From JAYPHU01 sp038127535 (lineage in GTDB: Bacteria; Pseudomonadota; Alphaproteobacteria; Rhodospirillales; UBA2165), in NCBI GenBank assembly GCA_038127535.1, contig JAYPHU010000026.1:1-53855 (forward strand): a DNA stretch of 53,855 nt, in the 5' to 3' direction. Position numbers and translations under genes: made by a program. This document shows positions 16,616 through 25,121 of this stretch, in pieces. The notes under the pieces were generated by a model. It made no database searches and had not been told where the DNA came from. It saw only the letters and a program-made list of their open reading frames with translations. Within the stretch, counting starts at the first letter, position 1, and the number at the start of each line of letters is the position of its first letter.

Positions 16616-18448
16616 ATGATTGTTCTCGGCCTCAAATGTTTCAGCCATGACACGGGCGCGGCGATCGTCTCCGATGACGCTGGCGAGCTGACCGTGCACG
16701 CAATCTCGGAGGCGCGGCTGAACCGGCGAAAGCACTCCTTCACCTACCCGCTCATGTCCATCGACTATTGCCTCTCGGCCTTGGGTCTCAACAGTCTGGA
16801 CGAGGTCGATTTAATTTGCATCGACCGGCATATGGAGGTCTGGCCCGAGGCCAACTCCCAGTTCGGCTATAAGAATGCGCTCAGGCGGCATCAGCCCCGC
16901 TATGACGACAATCACTCCTGGAACTATCTGGCGGAACAAACAATTAAGCTGGACCGTTCAAAAGTGCGCTGGGTCAATCACGTGGATGCCCATGCTGCCA
17001 GCACCTATTTCGCTTCCCCCTTCGACGAAGCGGCGATCCTAGTGACAGAAGGCGGCACCGGCCTCTACATCGGCCAGGGTGAGACTCTCAGACCCATAGA
17101 CCGGATCGGCTATCTCGGCGACACGTACCGCGACGGCGAAGTGTTGGCGGAACGCCGGGACCACTTCGTCAACTCATCCTTCTTCTACGACAAAATCTCG
17201 GCGCATCTGGGCTATGACATTTTCGGCGCGGGTCAGACCATGGCGCTGGCCGGATTTTCTCATCAGTTCGAACGGAAGGACTATGTCGAGGTTGATCCGG
17301 ACCGGTTCGACGATTTCATCATCAACCATGACAAGACCGTTTTCGGCATGTCCGACACCCCGAAATACACCGGCGAGGATAGCGAGGACCTGGTCGCGGA
17401 AACCTGGGTGAATATGGCCCGGCAAGCGCAGGAGACGCTGGAAGAAGATATCCTCTACCTCGTGTGGCTGGCGAAACTGAAAACCGGCGCGGACAAGCTT
17501 TGCCTGGCGGGTGGTGCCGCGCTTAACTGCATCATCAACCGCGAGATATACGACAGCGGGCACTTCAGTAGCCTCTACATCCAGCCCGCTGCGTCCGACG
17601 AAGGCATCCCCCTGGGCTGTGCGCTCTACGGCTATTACGCCAAGGGCGGCAAGAAACGCTGGCACATGGGTACGGCCTATCTGGGCGTTGACCACGGGGA
17701 TAGCGGCCTACAAGACACGGTGAGCCGTTGGAACCTCTCCAGTCGTGTGGCGTCACCCGCCGAAGTCGTCAAGGAACTCGCCACCGGTAAAATTGTCGGC
17801 CGGCTCAACGGCGGATCGGAATACGGTCCCCGCGCGCTCGGTAACCGGAGCATCCTGGCCGACCCACGGCCGGCGGACATGAAGGATAAAATTAACCGGG
17901 AGATCAAACACCGGGAAGGCTTCCGGCCTTTCGCGCCAAGCTGCATCGAAGGCAGGGTCCCGACATTCATGAACACGCCGAAACAGAGCCCGTTTATGAT
18001 CATCGCTGGCGCGGTGGTTGAAGGGCATCTAAACGACGCCCCGGCGGTGATCCATGCGGATGGCAGTTGCCGGGTGCAGACGGTCTCCGCCAGGCAGAAC
18101 AAACCCTACTATGATTTACTGGATGCGTTCGATTGGGAGACGGGATGTCCGATCCTGCTCAACACCTCGTTCAATGACCGGGAAGAGCCCATCGTCGAAA
18201 CGCCCGCGGATGCTATCAGCTGTTTCATGCGGACCGGATTGGACGCGCTCTATATCGGCGATCAATGGATTGAGCGGACGGATAAGACCCCTGCGGCGGA
18301 CGGCACGGCAATCCTGGCCGAAACGGCGGAACGGGTTCAAACCACCTATAACGATCTCATCGAGAAGCATTGCGACGTCGCCCGCTATATCGAGTTGGGC
18401 AATAAAATCCGGGACGAGAGCGCCGACGCGCTGGAAGAAACCGTTTAG
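16616..18448 (+). CDS. NodU/CmcH-family carbamoyltransferase
   Basis: A 610-residue O-carbamoyltransferase that moves a carbamoyl group from carbamoyl phosphate, via carbamoyl-adenylate, to a hydroxyl of a sugar or small molecule. The N-terminal Kae1-like domain has SHDTGAA (His11) and HVDAHAAS (His122, Asp124, His126; metal site), GGAALNC and DEGIPLGCALYGYY. The YrdC-related C-terminal domain has NGGSEYGPRALGNRSILADPR, GFRPFAPS and LLNTSFN. Length is normal for NodU/TobZ proteins. Its stop overlaps, tail to tail, that of a TPR/glycosyltransferase operon, suggesting that it decorates a glycan made there. NodU-type Nod factor modification is not implied: no nod genes are present. Confidence 0.9.
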   Translation: MIVLGLKCFSHDTGAAIVSDDAGELTVHAISEARLNRRKHSFTYPLMSIDYCLSALGLNSLDEVDLICIDRHMEVWPEANSQFGYKNALRRHQPRYDDNHSWNYLAEQTIKLDRSKVRWVNHVDAHAASTYFASPFDEAAILVTEGGTGLYIGQGETLRPIDRIGYLGDTYRDGEVLAERRDHFVNSSFFYDKISAHLGYDIFGAGQTMALAGFSHQFERKDYVEVDPDRFDDFIINHDKTVFGMSDTPKYTGEDSEDLVAETWVNMARQAQETLEEDILYLVWLAKLKTGADKLCLAGGAALNCIINREIYDSGHFSSLYIQPAASDEGIPLGCALYGYYAKGGKKRWHMGTAYLGVDHGDSGLQDTVSRWNLSSRVASPAEVVKELATGKIVGRLNGGSEYGPRALGNRSILADPRPADMKDKINREIKHREGFRPFAPSCIEGRVPTFMNTPKQSPFMIIAGAVVEGHLNDAPAVIHADGSCRVQTVSARQNKPYYDLLDAFDWETGCPILLNTSFNDREEPIVETPADAISCFMRTGLDALYIGDQWIERTDKTPAADGTAILAETAERVQTTYNDLIEKHCDVARYIELGNKIRDESADALEETV

Positions 18449-20412
18449 GTCTCAGGCCCGAACATCGCTTTTTCAAAAATTTGGATGTGCTGATCGACCG
18501 GTTCAGGCCGATCGAAGATCTTCGGCTTGCAGGCAAGGATGTCGTCTCGAGCCTCTTTATTCCGGGCGTTATCTTTGACCAGTGCCTCCACCAGCTCTGC
18601 ATAGTGAGTTGCATCTTTAGCAATACAGTCTTCAAATCCCATTTGCCGATACAGCCCCAAGCTTAACCGGCCCCGCATGAAGTCACCGGGCAAGGTGACC
18701 ACGGGCGTGCCGACGGCCAGCGTCTCATAGGTCGTCATGCCGCCGCAAAAGTGCGGCGTGTCCAGGACCACATCCGCCGATGCCAGCAAATCCAGGAAGC
18801 CGCCCCGGTCCTTACGCGGCGCGAAGGAGATACGGTCAACCACGCCTGGAATGGTGCGCCGAAGCCTCGCCATCAGCAACTCTCCCCAACCCGGACGGCT
18901 ACCGTGGAGCAACTGCAGCTCCGCGTCGGGACACCGGGCCAGAATATCGCCGATGATCCCATCAAACTCCGGGTGGAACTTGAACAGCGACTGCGGACAA
19001 AGGATACGTCCCCTGCTGCTGGCCTCCCTACCCGCTTCGGGTTCGGGATCGGCGACACAGGTGCTGAAATCATCCAGTTGCACCAGTGACTCCCGATAAC
19101 TCTCCTGCGCGCCGGCGGGTTCCGTCAGCCGGCTGGAGATAAAGTAATCCATGCTGGGACTGCCGCTGGTGACCGGGTGCCCCCAGGTCGCACACTGGAC
19201 GGGCGCCAAGCGGGACAGGCTCAAGAAATAACTCACAGGCTCCATGCCGATATCGGTGAAGTAGAGGATATCCAGTCCGTCCGCCGCGATTTTCTCCCGC
19301 GCCATATCCAGTTTTCGGGGCAGATAGACCACCTTGTCCAAGCTTGCGGCGAGCGCATGGGCCATCTCGTCCTGAACCTCCGCCAAGGTGTAGAAAATGA
19401 CCTCAAACCGGTTGCGGGGCAGGCCCTGGATCAAGCCGGCATTTAGCCGGGCAATGGTGTGGCCATAGAAAAAGGCGGAGACAAAGCCGATCCTGATCTT
19501 GCCGCCCTCCAGCCCGGCCAGCCAGCCCCGGCAATGGGGCGCCTCGAACGCCAGGTCCGGGCAAGCCTTGAGATACAGATCAGCCAGTTTGGACTGCAGC
19601 TCCAAATCCTCCAGCCCGTGATAAGCCGTCAGGAAATTCGTTGCGCCTACTTCCCGGAGCGGATCGGTCAGGTGCAGATCTTCGTCCAACAGCCGGTCCA
19701 GCTTCTCATTCATCCCCGCACGCAAGTCGGCGATTTGATCAGCTGACTCAGGCAATACCGGCAACAGCAACGCTTCTCGAATGCGCGTACCCGGATCGGG
19801 ACGCAGACGCAAGGCCATGGCATACGCCTCCCCTGCCCGGGCCGTATCCCCTTCCGTCTCCAGGATATCGGCCAGGTTCTTATGCGCCAGCGCAAACCCG
19901 GAATCGGCCTTGATCGCAGCTCGATAGGCATTTGAAGCGCCGTCCCAATCGTTCAGCGATTTTAAAACGTTACCCAAATTATTATGGGCCGCAGCGTGGC
20001 TCGGATTGATCTCAACCGTCCGCTGGTATTCACCCCGAGCCTCTTCGGTCCGGGCCAGATCATTGAGCACCAGACCCAGATTGTAATGAAAGTCCGCGCG
20101 ATCTCCGTCCAGTTCAATGGCGCGTTTTAAATTTCGTTCGGCCCTTGTCGCGTCACCACTCATCCGATAAACAACGCCCAGGTCCGCATGCACGTCGGCG
20201 CGCGATTTCTCAGCGGCCGCCGCACTTCTCAAGTACGCAATCGCTTTTCTGAGCTCGTTCTTTTGCGCCGAAATCAGACCCAATCGGTGAAGGGCGTCGA
20301 CGTGATACGGGTCCTCATGGAGAACAGAATTAAACGCGCGACGCGCCGCTTCCAAATTGCCGGCGCTATGAGCCGCAATCCCCTCCACCAGCAAGTCGCC
20401 GGTCCGGCTCAC
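18445..20412 (-). CDS. TPR protein with SPINDLY/OGT-like (GT41) glycosyltransferase domain
   Basis: A 655-residue protein. Residues 1 to about 220 hold six or so TPR motifs (for example HYNLGLVLNDLARTEEARGEYQRTVEINPSH and AHNNLGNVLKSLNDWDGA, read as separate repeats). From about 280 onward it follows the O-GlcNAc transferase/SPINDLY family: KIRIGFVSAFFYGHTIARL (His in the position of the OGT base), VQCATWGHPVTSGSPSMDYF and GGMTTYETLAVGTPVVTLPG. These enzymes attach a sugar to protein Ser/Thr. It starts with GTG overlapping the upstream stop (GTGA), the third gene of a coupled operon. Flagellin or another surface protein is a reasonable target guess. Confidence 0.85.
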   Translation of the reverse strand: MSRTGDLLVEGIAAHSAGNLEAARRAFNSVLHEDPYHVDALHRLGLISAQKNELRKAIAYLRSAAAAEKSRADVHADLGVVYRMSGDATRAERNLKRAIELDGDRADFHYNLGLVLNDLARTEEARGEYQRTVEINPSHAAAHNNLGNVLKSLNDWDGASNAYRAAIKADSGFALAHKNLADILETEGDTARAGEAYAMALRLRPDPGTRIREALLLPVLPESADQIADLRAGMNEKLDRLLDEDLHLTDPLREVGATNFLTAYHGLEDLELQSKLADLYLKACPDLAFEAPHCRGWLAGLEGGKIRIGFVSAFFYGHTIARLNAGLIQGLPRNRFEVIFYTLAEVQDEMAHALAASLDKVVYLPRKLDMAREKIAADGLDILYFTDIGMEPVSYFLSLSRLAPVQCATWGHPVTSGSPSMDYFISSRLTEPAGAQESYRESLVQLDDFSTCVADPEPEAGREASSRGRILCPQSLFKFHPEFDGIIGDILARCPDAELQLLHGSRPGWGELLMARLRRTIPGVVDRISFAPRKDRGGFLDLLASADVVLDTPHFCGGMTTYETLAVGTPVVTLPGDFMRGRLSLGLYRQMGFEDCIAKDATHYAELVEALVKDNARNKEARDDILACKPKIFDRPEPVDQHIQIFEKAMFGPET

Positions 20413-21143
20413 GCACCCGCCGCATCGGCGATGGCCTTACGCAGGAGTTGGGCGTCCAGCTGGAGATAGCGCAGAAACTTCTCGAACTGCTCGTTGTCCC
20501 GGTCCATCTTGCGTTTGGCCGCACCGTCCACTTCCCAGGCATACCTGGCCTCGGTATCAACATGGTCGATCTGGCGCTGGCCCAGCGTGTGCTCGGTAAT
20601 AAACACATTGCGGCCCACGGCCTTGCCCAGCGTATGCATCCAATGGTCCACGGCATAGTGCTCGAAGATCACCGGCGCGATGTAGTTCAATGTTTTGTAC
20701 CAAGTGCGGCCAAGGATTGGATACCAGCTCAGCCTATCGCCGAAGACATTGTCGTCGAACCAAGCATTGAACACCCCATCCGGATAGTCGGCCGCGACCT
20801 GATCCACCGCGCGATCCCAGCCCTCGGTCTCATAAATCATATCGTCGGCGATCAGCATATAGACATCGGCTTCCGCCATTTCCGCTATCAGATTGATCGC
20901 CTTTGGCGTGCCGATGGGATCGCCGGACACGATCTCGAATTGCAAGGTCTTGCCAACCTTTGCCTCCATTTTGTGGAGGGCAAACTGGTATTCCTTGATC
21001 GTAGGGTCATTGTTGTCGACGTAGTAAAAGATCGTAAACCGGGACGGTTCGGCGATCGTGTCGGCCATGTTCTGCAGTTGCAGCTCGACAAACTCGGGAT
21101 TGCCTCTGGTCGGGCACAAGATGGAAATCCGGTTGGTGGTCAT
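20409..21143 (-). CDS. GT-A fold (family 2-like) glycosyltransferase
   Basis: A 244-residue cytosolic protein beginning RISILCPTRGNPEFVELQL, the usual first strand and loop of GT2 enzymes. The metal-binding DxD-like element is LIADDMIYETEGWD (about residue 98). FNAWFDDN and WYKTLNYIAP follow; the tail is helical and charged with no membrane segment. It would transfer a sugar from a nucleotide-sugar donor; acceptor unknown. ATGA and GTGA overlaps tie it to genes on both sides, so the three products are probably made together. Ribosome binding site AAGGA is present. Confidence 0.7.
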   Translation of the reverse strand: MTTNRISILCPTRGNPEFVELQLQNMADTIAEPSRFTIFYYVDNNDPTIKEYQFALHKMEAKVGKTLQFEIVSGDPIGTPKAINLIAEMAEADVYMLIADDMIYETEGWDRAVDQVAADYPDGVFNAWFDDNVFGDRLSWYPILGRTWYKTLNYIAPVIFEHYAVDHWMHTLGKAVGRNVFITEHTLGQRQIDHVDTEARYAWEVDGAAKRKMDRDNEQFEKFLRYLQLDAQLLRKAIADAAGA

Positions 21144-22693
21144 CGGAGAGCATCCTTCAGATCATGGACCAGTTGTTGCAGTGGATTCGCCCAGCCGGTG
21201 CCTGGACTTTCCCGATAAAGGGTGAAGCCGGGGAACCAGGGAGAGACATTGTCTTCTAGGGTCCAGCGATATTCTCCTGGATGGGTCACCAGCACCCGCG
21301 CCGGCAAACCGGCGGCCGCCCGCAGATGCATATTGGTGTTGCTCACGCCCACATAGTCATCCAGCAGGCCCACCAGCGCCAGCATATCAGCGAGGTCGTC
21401 GTTGAGGTCCGTAAAGTCAGCAACGTCTCGACCTGCCGCTTCGGCCAAAGCGGCGACCTCGCCCTCTTCGGGGTCACGCTGCAGATTGATCAAGGTCCCC
21501 GGCGCGTCGCGGAGAGCATTGCCGGTCTCGTTGATCCCAACTTCCTTGAACAACGCGCCGTCGATCCGGCGGCCGGCGCGATAGGTGATACCGATATAAG
21601 GAGCTGCACCGGCGGCCTTGAGTCTATCCCGTAGTTTCGCCAAGCGATCCAGTTCAGGGGTCAATTGAATGGATGGCGGCGCTTCCCGGCTTCCCAGCAG
21701 GTACGGCAAATCGGCAAGAGAAATGACATCCGTCGCTTCGCCTACCGCCCGGAGATCATCTTGGTCCGCCAGAAGTTTGGCAATCTTGGGATCCGCGACG
21801 TATCGCACCTCCGCCCCCCGCGCTGTCAACGCCTGTACAAAGCGGAGAAAAAACAGCTCGTCGCCCAGGCCCTGTTCTGCCTGGATTTCCACTCGCCGGC
21901 CAGACATATCACCCGGCCAAGGCGCTTGCGGCATTGGATGTTTGTCCCGCTCCACACTCGGCCTAAACCGGTAGTTTGCCCAGCCCTGTTCGCAGTCGCC
22001 GCTTGCCACCTGCAGCATGGCGAGGTTCCAGCGGGTCTCTTGAAATTCACTGTCCAGGGCAAGTGCGCCGGCGTAGGCGTCTTTGGCCGGACCGAACTTC
22101 CCTTGGCCGCTGAGGCAAGTGCCCAGACTGGTCAGCAGTTCAGGTGAATTCCCGCACGCCTTAATGCCATCCCGCAGGATTGCCTCCGCCTCTTCCGCCC
22201 TGCCCAGATCAGACAACAGAACCCCGAGGTTGTTGTAAGCGGCAGCGTAGGTGCTGTGACAGGCAATCGCCTGCCGGTATGCCGCGACTGACGCTTCACG
22301 GTCGCTTAAGGCCTGCTCCGCCAATGCCAGGTTAAAATAGGCTTGTGCGTAGTCCGACCGTCGCGCCAAGGCTTGGAGATAGTATTCCTTCGCCTCCTCG
22401 TGGCAGCCCGTGCTTGCCGAAATCGCGCCCAGATGATTGAGAGGGTCCGCGAAGGCCTGGTCTGCCTGGGCCGCACGGGTGAAAGCGTCTATGGCCTCCC
22501 CCAATCGTCCAGCGTTGCGCAGCGCCTGGCCCAGATTGTTGAGATCGGCCGCCCTGCAACCGCCAAGATCGACAGCCGACTGAAACGCCGCCACGGCATC
22601 GTCGAACCGCCCTGCCGCAAACGCCGCCGCGCCTGCCTCAATCGCCGAGGCCAGCGCTGCCGTCCGGTCTTGCTGTGACTCGATCACCGTCAT
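21140..22693 (-). CDS. TPR protein with a GT9/heptosyltransferase-like C-terminal domain
   Basis: A 517-residue protein. TPR repeats cover about 20-255 (for example LNNLGQALRNAGRLGEAIDAF, split over one repeat, then YFNLALAEQALSDREASVAAY and YNNLGVLLSDLGRAEEAEAIL). The C-terminal half begins with the linker WANYRFRP, then IQAEQGLGDELFFLRFVQAL and ends LLDDYVGVSNTNMHLRAAAG followed by LEDNVSPWFPGFTLYRES. This follows the TPR-GT9-like proteins common in alphaproteobacteria, although the usual His in DTxxAHLAGA is replaced (SNTNMHLRAAA). It is the first gene of a three-gene overlapping operon and has only a weak ribosome binding site. Confidence 0.75.
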   Translation of the reverse strand: MTVIESQQDRTAALASAIEAGAAAFAAGRFDDAVAAFQSAVDLGGCRAADLNNLGQALRNAGRLGEAIDAFTRAAQADQAFADPLNHLGAISASTGCHEEAKEYYLQALARRSDYAQAYFNLALAEQALSDREASVAAYRQAIACHSTYAAAYNNLGVLLSDLGRAEEAEAILRDGIKACGNSPELLTSLGTCLSGQGKFGPAKDAYAGALALDSEFQETRWNLAMLQVASGDCEQGWANYRFRPSVERDKHPMPQAPWPGDMSGRRVEIQAEQGLGDELFFLRFVQALTARGAEVRYVADPKIAKLLADQDDLRAVGEATDVISLADLPYLLGSREAPPSIQLTPELDRLAKLRDRLKAAGAAPYIGITYRAGRRIDGALFKEVGINETGNALRDAPGTLINLQRDPEEGEVAALAEAAGRDVADFTDLNDDLADMLALVGLLDDYVGVSNTNMHLRAAAGLPARVLVTHPGEYRWTLEDNVSPWFPGFTLYRESPGTGWANPLQQLVHDLKDALR

Positions 22694-22797
22694 GGTGTCA
22701 TTCTATTCCCGTTCCGGCCCGGTTCAATTATGCTCAATGGACCAGCGGATCAGTATAGGGAAAAGGTATTAATGTCCCGTTGCGAAGGCGAAGTGAA

Positions 22798-23649
22798 TTA
22801 ACCGCCGAGAATGCTACTCTCCATGGTCTCGCGGAGTTCATCGGTCACCGTCGGCTCCACGCCGAACCAGCGTTTCCAAGCCGGCGGCCCCTGGTGAATC
22901 AGCATGCCAAGACCGTTGACCGTCGCGTGCCCCCGCGCCTTGGCGTCCGCAAGAAACGGCGTTTCCAGCGGCGTGTAAATAATGTCGGAGGCCACCGCGC
23001 CGGCCGGCAATTTGTCCAGATTCAAATCCAGCGCGGGCTCGCCCACCATGCCTTGATTGGTGACATTGACTACCGTGGTGACACCGTCGAGAGCCTCGTA
23101 CCGGTCCTCCCAATCCATGACTGAAATGGGCCCGCCTAAATCCCTGGCCAAAACTTCCGCGTGGTCCCGGGTACGGTTAATCAGACGAATCTCGGGCGCG
23201 CCTTCCTCGATCATGGCGTAGCACACCGCTCGGCCGCCGCCGCCCGCGCCGATCACCGCGACCGGGCCGGTATCGCCGCGCCAGTCCGGCTGTTGGTGCT
23301 TCATGTTTCCGAGAAAACCCAGCCAGTCGTTATTGGTCCCAAACAACGTGCCGTCTTCGTTCACGACCACGCAACTAATGGCGCCGATCTTTTTCGCCAC
23401 GTCATCAACCTCGTCAACGATATCCATGGCGTCCAGCTTGTGCGGGATCGTGATATTGCAGCCCGAGAATCCCAACGGATGAAGGGCGCGGAGCGCCGGC
23501 TCCAGCTTACCGGGCTGAATGGCCAAAGGCACATAGGTCCCGGCGAGCCCCTGCTGTTCGAACCAATAATTGTGCATCAACGGCGAGCGGGAATGCATCA
23601 CCGGCCAGCCGAAAACGGCGGCCATCAGAAACTTGCCTGGATGAGACAT
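22798..23649 (-). CDS. Shikimate dehydrogenase family protein (AroE-like)
   Basis: A 283-residue NADP-dependent dehydrogenase. The substrate domain has FGWPVMHSRSPLMHNYWF and the catalytic lysine in CNITIPHK (Lys71); Asp108 lies in FGTNNDWLGF, matching the conserved TDxxGF. The Rossmann motif is VIGAGGGGRAV, followed by the NRT segment typical of NADP-binding AroE. The end VNGLGMLIHQGPPAWKRWFG is standard. It has an AAGGAG ribosome binding site and is the last gene of a tight operon with two class II aldolase-like genes and a Pht5-like gene (gaps 7, 25 and 9 bp). It may therefore be a catabolic (quinate/shikimate-type) paralogue rather than the biosynthetic AroE; sequence alone does not decide. 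Confidence 0.88.
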   Translation of the reverse strand: MSHPGKFLMAAVFGWPVMHSRSPLMHNYWFEQQGLAGTYVPLAIQPGKLEPALRALHPLGFSGCNITIPHKLDAMDIVDEVDDVAKKIGAISCVVVNEDGTLFGTNNDWLGFLGNMKHQQPDWRGDTGPVAVIGAGGGGRAVCYAMIEEGAPEIRLINRTRDHAEVLARDLGGPISVMDWEDRYEALDGVTTVVNVTNQGMVGEPALDLNLDKLPAGAVASDIIYTPLETPFLADAKARGHATVNGLGMLIHQGPPAWKRWFGVEPTVTDELRETMESSILGG

Positions 23650-23658
23650 GCGCGCTCC

Positions 23659-24342
23659 TTAAGCCCCGTCTTCCATCTTGGCGTAGAAGTGATCCCAGGT
23701 CCGCTTGAACAGACTTTCGTTGAACAGCTTCGCCTGACACGCGGCAATCTCTTCCTCGGTGAACTCATACGGCTCACCGATCTGAAGGGACATGTACTGC
23801 CGGTAGGCGTTGTCCTCCAGATAAGTCGCCAGCACGAATGCGTCGAGAATGGTCTTGCCGGTGGTCACCGCGCCGTGGGCTTTCATCAGCGCTGCCGGCC
23901 GGTCGCCCAGCGTATCGGTCAGCCGCTTCGCCATTTCCGGATTATTGATGGAATTCGGCGAGTCCAAGATCGGCAGCGGATAGACCAGGGTGCCTTGCGC
24001 AAAGATCGGCAGGTACGGATGGCCGGTGATGGTCAGGAAGGTCGACCATTTGGGATGGGCGTGCACGACGGCGTCCACATCCGGCCGCTCTTTATAGATA
24101 CCGGCGTGGAGGTGAAATTCCAGCGGCGGCTTGCCGTTGCCTTCCAGTACATTGCCGTCGAAATCGATGGTGCAGATATCCGCGGTGGTCATCCGGCTGC
24201 GTTGGCACGAGCCGATATTGATGAACATATTGTCGCCGTCGGTACGGATGCTGCAGTGGCCGTTGTAATCGATAATATCCGCCCGTTCGAGCATGCGGAT
24301 GCAATCCACCAGTTGCTGCTTTTGTTGTTCAATCTCGCTCAT
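23659..24342 (-). CDS. Class II aldolase/adducin family protein
   Basis: A 227-residue zinc enzyme. The Zn-binding histidines are visible in VVHAHPKW and MKAHGAV, and the N-terminal DYNGHCSIR follows the family. The open frame extends 34 codons upstream, but the ATG at 24342 (MSEIEQQKQQL) has a strong GGGAGAGAG ribosome binding site and the upstream part reads like shadow sequence. Members include fuculose-phosphate aldolase and decarboxylases acting on hydroxylated aromatic acids. It is paired with a second, divergent copy just upstream. Confidence 0.82.
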   Translation of the reverse strand: MSEIEQQKQQLVDCIRMLERADIIDYNGHCSIRTDGDNMFINIGSCQRSRMTTADICTIDFDGNVLEGNGKPPLEFHLHAGIYKERPDVDAVVHAHPKWSTFLTITGHPYLPIFAQGTLVYPLPILDSPNSINNPEMAKRLTDTLGDRPAALMKAHGAVTTGKTILDAFVLATYLEDNAYRQYMSLQIGEPYEFTEEEIAACQAKLFNESLFKRTWDHFYAKMEDGA

Positions 24343-24367
24343 AACTCTCTCCCGTAATTCTAGCCGG

Positions 24368-25114
24368 CTACCAGCCGCATTCCTCGCGCACTTGACGCCG
24401 CCACAGATCCCAACCGCGCAGGCTCGCCCCCTGGTTCGGGCCATCGGCCAGAATGCCTTCTTCTTCGTTCAGCACCGCCATGGGGGAGCCTTGCGCGAGA
24501 GCCTGAGTCCAGTGCTGCACACGCGCATTGACCTCGGTGAAAATGGCCCGGAACACGGCCAGCTGCAGGGTCGGCCCGCAGGCAACTGAACCATGGGCCC
24601 GCATCAGGCCGACGTCTTTGTCGCCCATGCAATCACAGAGCGCCACGCCCTTTTCATTGTCAGACACAAGCATGTCCGTGTTGCCGAACTTCTCGCTGAT
24701 ATCAAAAATCGGCACGCCTTGGGCCAGGAAGGCGGCGTTGTGGAACATGGCCTGCATCGGCACGTCCACCAACCCGAAGGGAATCACCGACGGCGAGTGG
24801 CTGTGCACGACGGCTTGCACGTCCGGCCGCGCCTTATAGACCTGGCCGTGAATGAAACGCTCGAGAAAACTGCCTCGGCCTTCCGCGTTCACCGGGTTGC
24901 TGTCCAGGTCGTACTCGATTATGTCGTCCGGGGTGACCAGGGCCGGCGCCATGGACCTCGACATAAAATACCGGTCGGGCGCATCCGGGTGGCGCATTGA
25001 CACATGCCCGTAAGCATCGACCACGCCACGCTCCGCCAGGATGTGGCTGGCGGCGGCCAGATCGGCGATCAGATCGGCGGCGATGGCCCCGCCGGATGTA
25101 GGCGTCTCGCTCAT
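24368..25114 (-). CDS. Class II aldolase/adducin family protein (second copy)
   Basis: A 248-residue homologue of the next gene. It has DAYGHVSMRHP, the zinc-site VVHSHSPSVIPF and LMRAHGSVACG, and a longer tail ending RRQVREECGW. In this family the 3,4-dihydroxyphthalate decarboxylases are a known aromatic-acid branch, which fits the neighbouring Pht5-like gene; this assignment is inference. It lies 7 bp after the upstream gene, so translation may be coupled. Confidence 0.82.
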   Translation of the reverse strand: MSETPTSGGAIAADLIADLAAASHILAERGVVDAYGHVSMRHPDAPDRYFMSRSMAPALVTPDDIIEYDLDSNPVNAEGRGSFLERFIHGQVYKARPDVQAVVHSHSPSVIPFGLVDVPMQAMFHNAAFLAQGVPIFDISEKFGNTDMLVSDNEKGVALCDCMGDKDVGLMRAHGSVACGPTLQLAVFRAIFTEVNARVQHWTQALAQGSPMAVLNEEEGILADGPNQGASLRGWDLWRRQVREECGW

Positions 25115-25121
25115 CCGCGCC

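Noticed and set aside
16517..16735. N-terminal extension of heme A synthase by 73 residues
   Set aside because: It would overlap the start and promoter of the divergent carbamoyltransferase and has no similarity to COX15; the ATG at 16516 has its own ribosome binding site.
16616..18448. Nodulation gene nodU
   Set aside because: Same family, but no nod box or nod genes; the neighbours are TPR glycosyltransferases.
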